Part shown: positions 34,810 to 47,929 of the stretch, in pieces
How the letters are laid out: each line of letters opens with the position of its first letter
Position numbering within the stretch: the stretch's first letter is position 1
Assembly: GCA_019055375.1 (NCBI GenBank)
Contig: JAHQIW010007254.1
Location: 62,001 to 126,000 of the forward strand
Direction of reading: 5' to 3'
Length of the DNA stretch: 64,000 nt
DNA from: Parelaphostrongylus tenuis
Lineage: Eukaryota > Nematoda > Chromadorea > Rhabditida > Metastrongylidae
Notes under the pieces: model-generated
What the model was told of the DNA's origin: nothing
The model's database searches: none
The model's input: the letters and a program-made list of their open reading frames with translations, nothing else
Made by a program: the position numbers and the translations under genes

Positions 34810-36320
34810 TGTCGCCAAAAGCGAAATTTTTCGACGCCAGTAGCATTAGGAATGCTAAGAGGATATGTGAAAATGTAGGGAGGCGAAAGGAGATAGGATC
34901 GAAGACATGAGGCGATATGGAACGATATTAGTCCCTGTACGAGGTCACACAGAACATGGTGAGATATCCACACAGACACACATTACAGGCATCCACATAA
35001 CCAAACAGACAAACGAGTCGTAAAGTAGAACAAGCGATCATATCAACGGGATAACAGAGCAAGTTTTTGACAACATCGAAAACTTCAAGCTACTATTTTC
35101 AAGATCGCAACTCATGTCTAAAAACACATAGATGATTAATTAATCATTTATTACCACTTAGAAACGAGCACATTCAAAAAAGACGAGAAAATCAAATTAT
35201 TATGAGGACAAATAAGTGAGAAATAAATACACACACAGTTATCGGTCGGCAGGCATCGAGTAGCTGTTGAGTGTACAGCACGAATTCACTAACACTTCAT
35301 CCAGGTGTTCACATCATACTGATAGGAAAACGTGTATTTTCTATTTCATGATACTGCTATCCTTCAAAGTTGAAATAATAGTTAATAGTGAAAGAAACGC
35401 CGAAAAGCACTATAGATTTCAGTGTAAAACGAAAAATACCTCGATGTCAATCGATTGATATCGATTGATGGTTCCATTGATTGCTACAGAAGACGTGATA
35501 GAAATCAGTCAGCAGAGCGTCATAAAAAAAACAATGTTACATTCTCACCACAATGTCCCAAATCAAGCATCCGTATTGTAGAGTTATGCTGTTGTTTGGA
35601 CTGATGCCATCGTTAATTCATTTCCTTTATATTAAATGAGACGAATAATTTCAAATTGATCAAGCGCAACCTAAAACATATAACATAGTATCGCCATTAT
35701 TACCAGTAAAAAGTGAAAAAATTCTGTTTTCTGAGAGGAAGATCCCTTAAGTTTCATCTTTCTTTTAGATTTTTACTTTGATAAATTGAAACTTTGATAT
35801 TGATCTAATAGAGTTCTCTTGAAATTAGTCTTCTTTTGCATGATAGTTATATATAGAAAAAATGAGTGATCAGTTGAAAATTTGTCATGTACTTGAAGGG
35901 TGAACCTGAAGGCCATTGCAATTAGGCGATGTCAGGTGAATGACCTCGCTACGAGCACGATGTTCAATGACTGGAATAACATCAACTATGAATGTCAAGT
36001 GTTCGAAGTCAGTCACTCATAATAGAGAAAAAAACTATCTTATCAGTGTCACATGGAAGTATATCAAAGAGCGATAAACTTTTCATATAGAAAAATTCAC
36101 TAATATTGTGCCATTCGGACATTGCGATTTAAGGTGGTTAATTGAAGAGCTATAATACTCCAGTTATTTCTTTACCAGTCATAAAAGAGTGCAAGAATGC
36201 ACATAAATAAACCACATCTTTTCTAAATTTTAAAGAATTTTTATGTCGGAATGCACTGAATTTCATAGCGAACACCGATACAAAACAGGCTGTTCACCAA
36301 AAAATTTTAGCTTCCTAAAA
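34810..36320. other. No gene seen
   Basis: Nothing recognisable on either strand. Confidence 0.45.
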
Positions 36321-36329
36321 TAAAAAAAA

Positions 36330-36560
36330 AAATTGCCAGAATGTTACGAAGTTATCCTGGAGTTGAACTCTACATGGAACCGTCACCCACAGATTAATTC
36401 TGTTTTTTTTATCGAAAAGATCTAACGCAAAATAAGAGTAAACATTGATGGACATGGTTGTTGAAGGAGGCCAATCTGGTTGAGTGCGAGCGTTGATTTG
36501 CATACAGTCGCACGTTTGATCCGTTCCGCTCGATAACTCTCACCCGACGACTCTCTTGGA
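36330..36560 (-). other. Coding-like stretch, unrecognised
   Basis: A GC-richer pocket within AT-rich DNA reads open on the minus strand in two frames (one gives SSGTDQTCDCMQINARTQPD, the other VIERNGSNVRLYANQ). It could be an exon, but splice sites are not convincing. Confidence 0.2.
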
Positions 36561-36859
36561 ATCTTGCTAGTTATGTGGAATATGCATCAAAACTTGGGGA
36601 TGCTGAGTGATAACCTTCAAAAATATCACGCAAGGATGTTTTCTAATGATATTTAACTAGATACTTGGATAACATCGACGGACAGTTCTTGTAGTCTTAA
36701 ATGCAATTTTCATCAAACGTGAATTTCACTGCTTGGGCAAATATTTCTTCCCTGGAAATCAGATATAGTAGCCCTGCCAAAATGTTCCAAGGTCGTCGCC
36801 ACAAACAGGTGGCCCACCTTTGTTTTCCAATGAAAGTTTCTTTTAGAGCCCATTCAATT

Positions 36860-37160
36860 TCCGCACTAACTTATCATTGATAGGTCTTTCGGTTGTTGTG
36901 GGAAATGTGAGCTTGCGAAATTTTGCACTACTTGCCATATATGCACCGCTTGCACTTTTGGATGAATGTTTTGAATGACCTAGATGTAGAAGGTTCATGC
37001 CTCTTGCCTAAAATGTCACTGTCTGTGACTGACTTTCACTCAGATATTGTTCTGAGCGAATCAGATTCAGTCAGGCTGTGTCGCTTTCTTAGACCACTTA
37101 GAGCGTCTATGATGATGTTGTATAGTGGCCTGTTTCTACTTGTGATTCTACCTAGTATAT
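36860..37160 (-). other. Coding-like stretch with stops, possible pseudo-exon
   Basis: Minus-strand reading gives RKRHSLTESDSLRTISE, a stop, then SVTDSDILGKRHEPSTSRSF and KTFIQKCKRCIYGK in the same frame. Such a Ser-rich phospho-site-like text broken by one stop suggests a decayed exon. The plus-strand ORF of 79 codons here is likely its shadow. Confidence 0.22.
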
Positions 37161-38469
37161 AATGAAAAATCATGTTTTCTAGCGTGAGCAAATTTGCCTA
37201 TGTCTTAGCTGAATCAATGAATTTGTTTCAGTTGCAGGTGAAAGTAGGGCACGTGTGTAGCTTATGCTAAATTAGACCGCCTACATTCGTTGCTTGAACG
37301 ATCCGAAAAATCCTTTCTTTCTCTTTATATCTCATACGACAAACAGCGCACACAATATCACATTTTTTGCATAGGGTCAACCGAATGGGTTCGTACCTGT
37401 TTTTTTTTCTGGACGACATCATCGGAATTTCTGATAAAAGTTTTTGATACTTTTGTAAATCCGTCGCAATATCACTACACTCGTTATAGATCTGTGCTGT
37501 CTAAGATGGCCTAAATATCTAGCGACTTCTCTGACTCATCTTGCACTTTTGAGAAGTTGAGTTGAAATGAGACTCTCCACATTCGCAGCCCTTCTGCAGG
37601 AAGAAACATTCATAAGTGACTTTTAGGACCCCATTACAAATGCTGATTACGTTTTAAGTAGCTTTTCACGCATACATATACACATACTTAGCCTTTCAGG
37701 TAAACCTCGAATTACTGGGTCATGTGAATAGGTATATGAAAAAAATCGACGCGTCGAATCTAATTCAGATAATTGCAAACACATTCATGTTTTCATGCAT
37801 AAGTTTGCATAAGTACATAAGAAAGGTCCGTGTCCTCTCAGAGCAACCAAAAAAAAAGGGAAATCTTTGAAAAGATTAACTGTTCGTCAACGCTTGTCCA
37901 TTTTTGCTTCTATAAACCATCTCTTTCAGCTGGAGACGGTCGTCACAGCGAATTAACAAGCCTTATGGAATTTCTCACGTAGGATCGACTTGCATTGAAT
38001 AGTAAATCAAATGGTTTGCCTTGTTTTGTATCGTGAACATGTGCAAATGCATTTGGTAGTTTCAAGATTGAAACAAGTATTATCGATAAAGTATCTCTGT
38101 TCAGAACTCCTACAAAATCGAAATTTCAATTTCAATTGCTCGCTTCCGAATTCTTGGTGAAAAAATCACAAGTGGTCTTTAGATAATAGATGAAAGATGC
38201 AAGCTACCACAACGAAATTCGAATAGTTCTTGTGTAATCATTCGAAAATTTTTGCGAGGTAAATCACACTTAACGTATAACAATTTCTATCAAAGGGCTC
38301 TTCATACTTTATGATAATTAAAGTCCGCAAAACAATCAATCGCCACTTCGCCTTAAGAACCAAAAAGTCATGGAATCCTCAGTATACCTAGCTCTTCTAC
38401 TTCAATGCTTAGTAGCTTTCATTGGGACACTTAGTGGTATGCAATGAAAGCAAGTTTTTTCAATCACCT

Positions 38470-41400
38470 GTATCACCTGTCATCCCCTTGATTGTCGAGT
38501 GACTCGAGCGGGTACCAGCAGCACTTCCATTTTTCCCTATCGAGTGCAAGAGTAGCCAGTGGGTTCTCCTCGCTCTAGGGATTAACTGAGGATCACATCT
38601 TTCTTCTATGTCTTTCGTGAAGAAATCGGATCAACGAGTCGGTGGTCTTCCCGTGGTGTGCTTGATGTCCCGAGGACTCCAGTCGGTAACGGCTTCGTCC
38701 ATCGGTTGTCGTTGAAGGGCATCACGTGTCCGGCCCGCTTATTTTCGATATCCTGGAGTGTAGAACGGCGCCCTTGATCTTCGATCTTTGGCACAATGTA
38801 AGGCGTAACCTCGAATCCTTTCTCTCATTTGCGAGATACGGGATACTCCTAGCATCGACCTTTCAACTGCGCGTTCATTAACGCCAAGCAACCTTCCATC
38901 CTGTTTACGTAGCGCCACGTTTCTGCTGCATAAGTTAGGGGGGGGGGGGAGATGATCGTCGAGTCGAAAAGGTGGACACGGAGTCGGATGTTCTTTGTCC
39001 TCTTCACTCCATCTTCGATGCTCTTGAACGTATCCCAAGCCGCTCTTTTCCTCCTGTTCAACTCTGGAGCTAGGTCGTTCATCATGTTAATTTCAGGACC
39101 TAGATAGACGTGACTGGAGCATTCGGAGATTGCCGTTCCATTGAGCTTGAATGAGGCATTCAAAACCCATCCGTTCCTCATGAACATCGTTTTCGTTAGA
39201 TTTAGTTGAAGACCAATCTTGCTACAGGTGTTATCGAAATCGGTCAACATTCGTTCCGCCTGGCTGATGTTTGGTGTTATGAGAACGATATCGTCAGCAA
39301 AGCGAAGATGGTTCAATTGTCGACCATAATTTTCACTCCCATATCGTCTCATTCTAATGTTCGCATTACGTTTTGGAGGGTGGCAGTAAATGATTTGGGT
39401 AAACTTGTATGACCTTATGGAACCCCTCTTCTTACGTCGATGGTGATATTGTTGTATAACCGAGATAGTGTGGTCGTGTAATCTTTATATACCTCACGAA
39501 TGATCATTATGTACCGAGTAGGGACGCTCTCGTTATCTAGAGCCTCTATAACCGCTTCTGTCTCCACTGAATCAAAGGCTTTCTTCAAATTGATGAAAAT
39601 GAGACATAGCGGTATTTTGTACTCTAGCGAAACTTCGATGAATCATGCGGATGTAGCCTATCGTACTATATCCTGTTCGGAATCCTGCTTGTTCGCATGG
39701 CTGCCCTACGTACACTGTTCGCAGGCAGATTGGGCGATAATTGCCTATGTCGTGAAGATCTCCCTTTTTGAACAACAACATGGTCCTGTTTCCTTCCACT
39801 GAATGGGAACCTTACATTCTGACAGGTAACAGTGAAGAGACGAGCCAGGACGTTGATGAGAAGTGGCGGTAGGTTCTTCAGGTGTACTGGTCTAATCCTA
39901 GCTGGACCGGGTGTTGTTCTGTTCTTCACCTACTATATACCATGTCGGATTTCGGAGGTGAGGACCGGTGGAACGACATATTCATCCTCTTTCAATTTAT
40001 ATGGCAGTAAGAGGACATGGCTAATGAAGGGATCCGAGTAGTACTGGTGGATGATTTTCTCCATTGCCCTTTTGGATACTGTGAGTGTCTCGTGATGGAA
40101 TCGGAGTGCAATCATATTGGTTTTATAATTGGCGAAGCCTCGCTGGGCGTTGCGAATCTTTCCAGCTTCTGCAGCTTTTGCATAACTGCTGCTCGTCTCT
40201 CTTCAAGGTCTTCTTATATCGCCTCTCTGCAACGTTTCGCAAGTTCAGGCGTGACGTTTCGAATGCCAGTAGCTGGTATGAATCCACGTTGACGTATCAG
40301 CTCGAGTGTTCGTGGAGACAGGCGTCTCTTCGTGACTTTAGGACTCTCTGCTTTCACAGCGCTGACGTAGAGATCTTGAATGAGCTTGTCGTATTCTTCG
40401 TCGATGTTGCCAACAGCGGTATCTTCCCAGGAGCCGATTGATGGCCTGAATACATCTCAGTTTATGGTAGTTTTGGAACTTCGTTGTTTGAATCTAATGG
40501 CTTTCTCTCCTTTCCGCGAAAAATGGAACGTTACACGGAGGAAGCGATGGTCTGATCCCGTGTAGAACTTAGGAACAACGATGAAATTGGTCAGGCAGAA
40601 CCTTCGATTTACTATGATGTGGTCTATTTCGTTATGGTCTCTCCATTGGGCGACTACCACGTCCAACGTTGGGAGTGAGGCTTTTGGAACTGTGAGTCAC
40701 CATGGATGGTTTGGTCGTCGTGATAAACTCAGATAGCCTCTCACCCTGTACATTTCATTTTAGTCCGTGGGTTCCAATGTGAGGCTCTTCAGACGTTCTC
40801 CTAGGTCCATTTTTCTCATTAAAATCTCCAACAATGACCTTGAAGAAAGCACTGTCTTCTCTGAAGAATTCATCGAGGTCCATCTAAACGCTCCGGCTTC
40901 GTTTTCGTCATAGCTTGATGTTGGTGCGTAAGTAACGAAGATGGTCAAAGCCGGCATTGAACCACATCGTCTCAACCGTAATCGTCCGATACGGGTTGTT
41001 AGTTGTTCAAATGAAGTAATGTTTACGGTCAAATTCGATTTGGCGAGGGCGCCAGCGCCGCCGACACCTTTCCTATTGCATGTTCCAAAAATAGTTCTTC
41101 TTCTCCGCTGTCATAAGCAGCGTGAAAACGATGACGTCTTCTCGTTTCCGCCAAGCCAATGACCTCGTACCTTATCCTTCTTGCTTGAATCAGTATATCT
41201 GCTGTAGCTCATTCGTGAGCAAAGGTTCTTCCATTGTAGTTACAGATCGTCATTTTAGACCGTTTCAATCTTGGCAGCCGAGTTTGGTCCTGAAATTTTG
41301 GCAACCTTCCATACTCGTCGTACCTGGTGCTGCCGTACCATGGGCTCTTTGGGGTTAGAGGAAAGAGGCCCATATTTGTTACTGTTTTTTAGCATTTTTA

Positions 41401-41700
41401 TACCCAGCGTATAGTTTGCTAGGCTATGAATGTGAGGACTGGGTACTCACGAGTAGCTTGTTAGTCTCTCTCGGAGGAACTGGAGGAGCTTATTTATTAG
41501 GGGCGACTCCTAACCCCCTCCCTTGTACTTCACAGCCACTTGATTGCAGGCTTTTGGTCGACTAGACCAGTAGAATAAGAATTTTGTCAAGTCGGCGCTG
41601 CAAAAGCAGGCAGCTCATCCCCAGGATCCACTGTTCGCGTTCACTTCTCCTATTCTCCACCTGGGGACGCGCCACGTGCCCTCGCGACTAACCGGGAGTG
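38470..41700 (-). mobile_element. RTE-clade LINE, near full length, inactive
   Basis: Read leftward. The 5' leader (41700-41250) holds GCACGTGGCGCGTCCCCA, as in the 50.6 kb copy. An endonuclease (about 41240-40450) follows, with GLAETRRRH, TYAPTSSYDENE, NEIDHI and GSDHRFLR. Then comes a linker and a reverse transcriptase with TPGPARIRP, KKGDLHDIGNYRPICL, CEQAGFRTGYST and the intact catalytic box HLRFADDIVLITPN (39301-39263). The 3' end (about 38560-38480) is identical in type to the 24.75 and 53.84 kb ends. RTE elements copy themselves by target-primed reverse transcription. Several frameshifts and stops break the single long ORF, so this copy cannot move by itself. The ORFs on the plus strand are shadows. 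Confidence 0.9.
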
Positions 41701-41719
41701 ATCCCTCAAAGGGGAATAT

Positions 41720-42360
41720 CCGTGGTTTTTCTATTTGAAGTCAATGAAGGATGAAGAGAGATTTTTCTAAATGCTAGCAATTTTTCAAGTGAGAAAGTTG
41801 GTGCTTCTGACGAAAAGGATACTTAGAACTAACTATAAAACAAACGTTAGGAAACAAAAAATGTTAAATGCACAATGAAAAGATAAGCGAGCAGTACCAC
41901 ACCTGCTGGCAAGTACGTTAAAGTAAAAGAAAATGAAAAAGGATGCCTTTTGTGGCCCTCGAGTAAGAAGAATCATTGCGCAACATGGTAACTCCGGCGC
42001 GAGATAGGAACATGTGGAGACTCTTACGCCTGCTTGAATTATTTGAGGACTTGATAGGAAAACAAATCCTATAAATGAAGCGTATTATAAAACTACAAAA
42101 TTCGAAAGGATTTTTCTAAGAATTTGCGAAAATGAGTCACTGGAAGCTCTCTCTGCTGTTAGTGCAGAGCGATGTTGATGATAGAGAACCGCATAACAAA
42201 TTGTATACGAAATACATAACTCGCGGAACAATGGGGCCCTATGATGAATCTATTACCGGTTGGCAAACACGAATCGCAATTCAACTCAGCACCAACGGTC
42301 GGGCTATTTATAGCAAACCTGTCTATGACCAAATATGCACAAGAAATTGATATATTCCGT
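41720..42360. other. No feature seen
   Basis: The sequence between the RTE 5' end and the decayed SINE has no supportable gene. Confidence 0.45.
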
Positions 42361-42363
42361 CGG

Positions 42364-42645
42364 GGCCGCTTCTAACGCAGTGGTTAAAGGGTATCTTACA
42401 TTGTTGACAGTAGTCTTCGGCTCAATCCAATGCTTAAGACAGACCAAGCCCTTCTCGCTGGGATACGCAAAGTAATAGTCCTTGTCTTGGAGGATCGCAT
42501 GACGGATATCGTATAAATATGGCTTCTGAAAAGCTTTGTATAAATAATATAGCAATGAAGCTCCCTCTGTCGATTTGTCCCTGAGGACACGTGGTGTAAT
42601 CGTCTTCATTAAGCAAGGCAGAGTGTTTGAACTCATAGCTGACCT
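42364..42645 (+). mobile_element. Decayed SINE family A copy
   Basis: Box A-like TAACGCAGTGGTTAAAGGG, box B-like CGGCTCAATCC, CTCGCTGGGATACGCAAAGT and the tail CCTGAGGACACG... GTAATCGTCTTCATT follow the family order with many changes. The three minus ORFs here are shadows. Confidence 0.5.
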
Positions 42646-42649
42646 TAAA

Positions 42650-44100
42650 TGAATGGCGGTGGCCTAACGATTACCAAATCAGTCATGCTGGAGGCAAATC
42701 ATTTTATCCTGGAGGCAAGCTAGCGACTTGGCCAATGTTCTAGGGTTTAGAAAATGTCATCTTTTTGTTTGAGATGACCACTGTTATCTCGTTATGTTCA
42801 AATTTTTTGCAATTTTTAGCATTGATAGAAAAGGTGTTGTTACGTCAGCCTACAATTGTCATTGAACATCACTATAATCAAAGGAAAAATACCAGATAAT
42901 GAAGTGCAACATCGATGAATGAGTTAGCATAGAATTTAACTGCTCATTCTTGCTGATCTTATTACTGTAAAACAAGGAAAGTTCTCAGAATCGATAAGAA
43001 CGAAGACATTTGCCGTAAGATCGAGTAGAGCCAAAATCAACTACTGAACACGGATTGCACATAATGGAATGAAGTGTATCTAATTAATATTATAAAAGCG
43101 AAATGGCGTTCTCATCTGAACACAAGACGAAATCGATGTTCGCAGAGCACTAAATTTTTGAAAAGTATTTTTCAATAGGCGATCCGATTGTTGCCATCAG
43201 AATGTACATAACATCCGAATTCTTTTGAACAACTAGAAGAATGACAAGACTAGCAACTGATTAAAATTTTTTCATCAGTGCATTCAATGAAAGTTCAAAA
43301 CTGTTCGCCTTAGGCTGCTATTGTTAACGCAGCAATTTCAACCAAAAATAATGTCACATATGGAGAAAACAGAGTTAAATATGAAAGAGAAAACGAGAAA
43401 TGATCAGGAATAACAGAGCGAAGGAGAGATTCTTCAGTTAGGTGTAAAGGTAAACATCAGTCACTCAGTATCTGAAAATCACATTATGTGGGTTTCATCA
43501 AAATTAGGCTACGTTGTCATGTATTTTTGATTACGATTCCTAGTAGTAAATCATTGGGAACTTGTATTAATCTTATGCTGCTTTTTAGACTTCAATGAGC
43601 CTCTGTTTTTCCAGAAACTATCATTCTCTTCTCGATTACGGTCGGTAACTTATGTCATTGGTATCAAGAAATTATTCATTAGTAAAAATTTGACGAACGA
43701 GCTGGAATTGATTTATAAAATGGGATTATGAGTTTTGAACCCTTATAGCTTTGTATAAATATAAGTTAACACATATACACATCAGCGTCCACCAAACTTT
43801 ATGCCGTAATAGACCCAAGTTAATTTTACAGATGTATGCCTCTGAGATACAAGTCTACTTTTTCCTGTAGAGTTGAATTCTTGGCTTTTAATGGAGTACT
43901 GCTCAAGCTAAAGCAAAATTATAGTGAGATGAGTGCCAAAAGAGGTATTACAGAGGTATATTTTTTGAAGATTGCACATGCAGTGACTTTATAAACATTA
44001 CTAGAATACGCAAACTCAAACTTGCCTAAGTGTCACCTTAAACGAGTTCATAAGTGGAGTTAGCTTAAGATAAAGTATGCAACGGTACCAAAATCGCTCG
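42650..44100. other. No feature seen
   Basis: AT-rich, with no exon or known repeat. Confidence 0.45.
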
Positions 44101-44330
44101 GAGACTCACGTTTACTTTAGCCCCCCTGGAACGGCGTGTACCAGCTGAGGTACACAACTGCTTGAAGGCCTTTCTCGCTGCATGAAAATTTTCTCTCAGA
44201 TGTTTGGTAATATTTCCATAGCATAAATCTCTGCGATTTCAATGATCGGTTAGTTTTGAAAATTGACTTTTTCAAATGCTGCAGCAGCGACAATAAATTC
44301 ATGTTCTTCGCTCAATTTTCTTAAATTGCT
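44100..44330 (+). repeat. Dispersed repeat family E with terminal hairpin
   Basis: It begins GGAACGGCGTGTACC-AGCTGA-GGTACACAAC, a 7-bp hairpin at 44134-44153, as at 15.75 kb. The body has CTGCTTGAAGGCCTTTCTCG and ends near GCTGCAGCAGCGACAATAAA. Confidence 0.6.
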
Positions 44331-44779
44331 TGATTGTGGTTTCGCCATCGCTCTTCACTAATATTAGCTATAAGATAGCCCAAATCTTGATAATTTCCAT
44401 AATGTAATTGGTTCATGAAAAGGTCACCACAGAACGCTACAGGAGCTTGAAGAAGATGGCATTTCACGCCTAAAATGTTGCCCAGCCACTTGGACGTCAT
44501 AGGTGGTTCATTGGTAATTATAGGTGAAGTTTATATATCACAAATGAACCTTATACTAAGACATCTTGATATAAAGAGTAATTTCTCTTGCATTATTCAG
44601 CGGCAATACCCGTCTTTTTAGAAAAATTAAAGAACTTTCAAACCCTATTGTGCAATTGTATCGCTGTTTTGCGAGAATGAACTTTAAAGCACATCTTCTA
44701 CAATTAAACACCTCTGACAGAGGTTTATGTGGAGGTAATTCTAATATGTAGCTTGAGTAAATGTAGGAAAAGCGCGTTT

Positions 44780-45740
44780 ATCATTGCGTAATATACGATA
44801 CTTCTCCTTTCAGCACCCGTATTCAAAAGACGTATTCTTCGCTCTTTCTGGACATTTTAGTAGTTATTCGACAGCTTAAATCTCGAAAATTTGAGAGGCA
44901 TTTTATTTTTTCGAAGGTCTCTATATTACGCTGAAACAGTGAAAAGAAAATTTTATTTAACACCCAAGCACCTTCAATTGAGCAAAGCTTTTCCTCAAAA
45001 AAGTCAGCAACTCTTCGATATTACAAATCTCAGTGTTTTTTGGTTTCACAGGAACTCTTTATAACGCTGCAACACAGAAATTAAGATTGCAATTTACATG
45101 CGCTGCGTATGCCTTCCACCGGTGTACGGATAACTACTGCAACATTGACATCAAGCCGTCGTCCAATAACCAATCGATAGCCCAAATATCAAACATTTCT
45201 GTGCTGGGCTTGCCTTTCGAAACAAAGTCTATTTCCGAGATGTCGCAACAAGAATAAAATGTGTTGCACATCAGAGTATTTTTTGCTAGACACGGCTCTT
45301 TCCTCAGACTTTCACACCCATTTATAGCGCGAATCTTAACAGTTTCAAGGATATGCTTGGTTTTTGAGAGACACTTCTTAGTGCGTCGTTGCAGCTAGAA
45401 CAATATTGCGTTTTGCATTCGGCTTGCATTCGGCGCGGCACCGCACACCACGTGTAGTTTGCGCTGCGCGATCGACACGGTGCCGAGTGTGAAACTCAGT
45501 AATCTTTTAGTTGTAACAACACATCAAAAAGTCCTCAAATACCAAGCATGTCATTGAGATCGCTAAGATTTGTGCTCTCGAATGGTTACTGAAAGTCTGA
45601 ATGAAAACCTCTGTCCAACCAAAGATGCTTTAGTGTGAGAGAAAACTTTATTTCACCTTTACAATTTGATTACAGTTGAAAACCATTTGGAAAATTGAAC
45701 ACACCCTTCAAATTCTCGATATGCAGGCTGTTGAGTGATT
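44780..45740 (+). repeat. Dispersed repeat family E, array of units
   Basis: At least three units carry TAGTTATTCGACAGCTTAAA, ACGCTGAAACAGTGAAAAG and CACCCAAGCACCTTCAATTG. The last unit holds the GC-rich cassette at 45431-45486. The ORF at 45033-45257 is within the repeat. Confidence 0.6.
45431..45486 (-). repeat. GC-rich cassette, orientation 1
   Basis: CGGCGCGGCACCGCACACC... to ...ATCGACACGGTGCCGA. Its reverse complement matches 55813-55870 at roughly 88% by eye, while the sequences outside match in the same orientation. Confidence 0.75.
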
Positions 45741-45749
45741 ACTTGGACC

Positions 45750-47110
45750 TCAAAAAGGAATTAAAAATACCTTTTCTGAATATGGATGCGGATAGGGGAA
45801 AAGTAGCGATTCTTTTCTGAAGACACATATTTCTGACTAGTAATTTACATAATGCCGATGTTCTAAGCTTTTTATTCAAACACGGTTTTCCCTTTCTGCG
45901 CAGAATTCTTCCACTCTCCATAGGTACTTAACCTAATTAACCAAAAGATTGATATAAACTTAGTTACGGTGAGAGTTTTTGGCGAAGAGATATCGAATAC
46001 AGCATGCATAATTATTTTTGGTAAATTACAAGCAGTTCTTCAGTTTTTATTCATTATGATAACTCATGGGTTTTGTATGAAACTAGGGAAGAGCACAGCA
46101 GAAGGTTTTCTTTGTGATTCCCTTTGTATATTACAAAACAGTCAACTGAAAAGCATATGATCGACACATGTTCTATCAAAGTAGTGCAAGAATTCCGAAT
46201 ATTTTTGCCAAACGAAGAAAAAATCTTAAACAAACAAAGAAAATCGCGCAATTTGCTCTGCGCGCATCAATTTCTATAGACGTTCGTTAGGGTTACCGAC
46301 TCGTTTGCAGTGTGTACACTATTTTATTACTTAATAATTAGGTAATGTGAAGGCAGATATTTTGTGGATCCTAACACTTTTTAGAAAATAAATTTCTTTT
46401 CTTCTATTCATCATCCATAGGAGTCAATAAAGTAACGCATTCTGCTGCTACTTGTGAGTTCGCTTATATACATGAACACCTGGAATAGTGATCGAGTAGA
46501 TTTCCTCTAGATCCAGAGATTGAAATGCTAGAGCGTTCTTCACTAGAAGTAGTTGTCAGCTTTGATGAATCGAGAGAACTCCTCAGCCAAATACGCAACC
46601 ATTTCGCTGACCCGGGAAAGATGTGAAGCTTCGTTGGACACTAGAGGTCGAACTAGAAACTAATTGTGTACTACTGGCTGGCGGATCCTGTCATCGCCTT
46701 TCTCTCTTTTAGTTATATTCTTTTATATGATATAAATATTACAGCAGTGAATGAGTTTAGTGAAAAAAGGAATTGGGTTTGTGCTGAAGTGAGTATGGCT
46801 AAGAAGCACAAAGTCCATTTTAGCGTTATAAATGAGGTCCTCAGTGCTTCAACCAGTTATTGAAATTTTGATTACGTTCAAAGCACTAGTCATTATGTTG
46901 ATGAATTGGAATGTTTTGTTTCTTTTGCAATTTTGTTTCGATCATCTTTTTCTTTAAACGAATTATTCCTAAAAGGAAGTGGTATGTCGAAGAGTGTTCT
47001 GGTAACCTGTGCAGATACTTGAATACCGCCGTAACGCCATCGCACACCATAGAAATATAATAGTCTACCGTAAAGTGATGTCTCATTAGACAACCATAAA
47101 TTGAATAGCC
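45750..47110. other. No gene seen
   Basis: Short ORFs (45969-46160, 46666-46863) have no domains. Some family E-like text persists to about 46250. Confidence 0.4.
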
Positions 47111-47119
47111 ATCGTGCCT

Positions 47120-47385
47120 TTTATAGTCGACTCACCACATTTTGGAGAAGCTGGACTGTTTCACGGTACCACATCCACCGCATAGCCCTGATATTACTCC
47201 ATTAGATTATCTTCTCATCCGCGCTCTAAAGCAGCATCTCCCGGAAAAAATAATTCAGAGACTACAACAATATCACAGCCGGCTTCTTTGATTGCCAGCC
47301 TCATTCTTCTGGGAGAAAGGCTCTCAATCTTTCCCCAGCAAATTCTTGCATATCATTGACCATGACGGTGATTAAATTGTAGATT
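47120..47385 (+). pseudogene. mariner transposase C-terminal relic
   Basis: Plus-strand translation reads LEKLDCFTVPHPPHSPDITP followed by LDYLLIRALKQHLPEK, which matches the mariner block 'VLPHPPYSPDLAPSDYHLF' with the third catalytic Asp (D34D). After a frameshift, FFWEKGSQSFPSKFLHIIDH matches the family C-terminus ('GIxxLPxRWQKVIDxxGxY'). No N-terminal half or left inverted repeat was found nearby. Confidence 0.72.
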
Positions 47386-47699
47386 TATTGGTCTCGTCAA
47401 ATAAATATCAATTGCATTACGAAGATATCGAAATGCGAAGGAAATAATATTTCGACCCAATATTCAGTAGGTTGCATAAAAAGTTCGTGCCGTTTTAATT
47501 TTTCAGTATGAACCTTACAATAAAGCTGCATGGGTTTCTTGCCAAAAAAGCGTGATATGCCATAAACTTTACTATGCCAACTTCTATTCAACCTCACTGT
47601 AAATAACCGCTCTGGAGAAGGTGTCAAAAGGCAATCAACTAAAAAATGCATAACAACGTCGTGTAAGCCGAACATTCTAAAGTCAGACACGTCCGGCAC

Positions 47700-47920
47700 T
47701 CCGAACTCGCCAAGCCTTCAGTTGCTTCAGAGTCAGCAAACTAGTATCAAATTTGTCTAGAAGGATAGAAAAACTGACTTAATACATCATTTTGCGCAGT
47801 CGAGGCATTGTGTGTACAAGATTTTCACACTAGTTCACCTCTAGGGTGCTTGATAAAGTCGAAGGTTTAGCGTACCCTTTGAGAACTGATAAACGCCGTC
47901 TGCTTGTCCTCATCTCTTTG
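47700..47920 (+). mobile_element. SINE family A copy, head lost
   Basis: CAAGCCTTCAG, TATCAAATTTGTCTAGAAGG, ACTGACTTAATACATCAT and the tail GATAAACGCCG are family A landmarks in order. The tRNA-like head is missing or merged with the preceding sequence. Confidence 0.6.
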
Positions 47921-47929
47921 TTTTATCGA

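Noticed and set aside
39206..41358. Several plus-strand ORFs
   Set aside because: Antisense shadows of the minus-strand RTE LINE.
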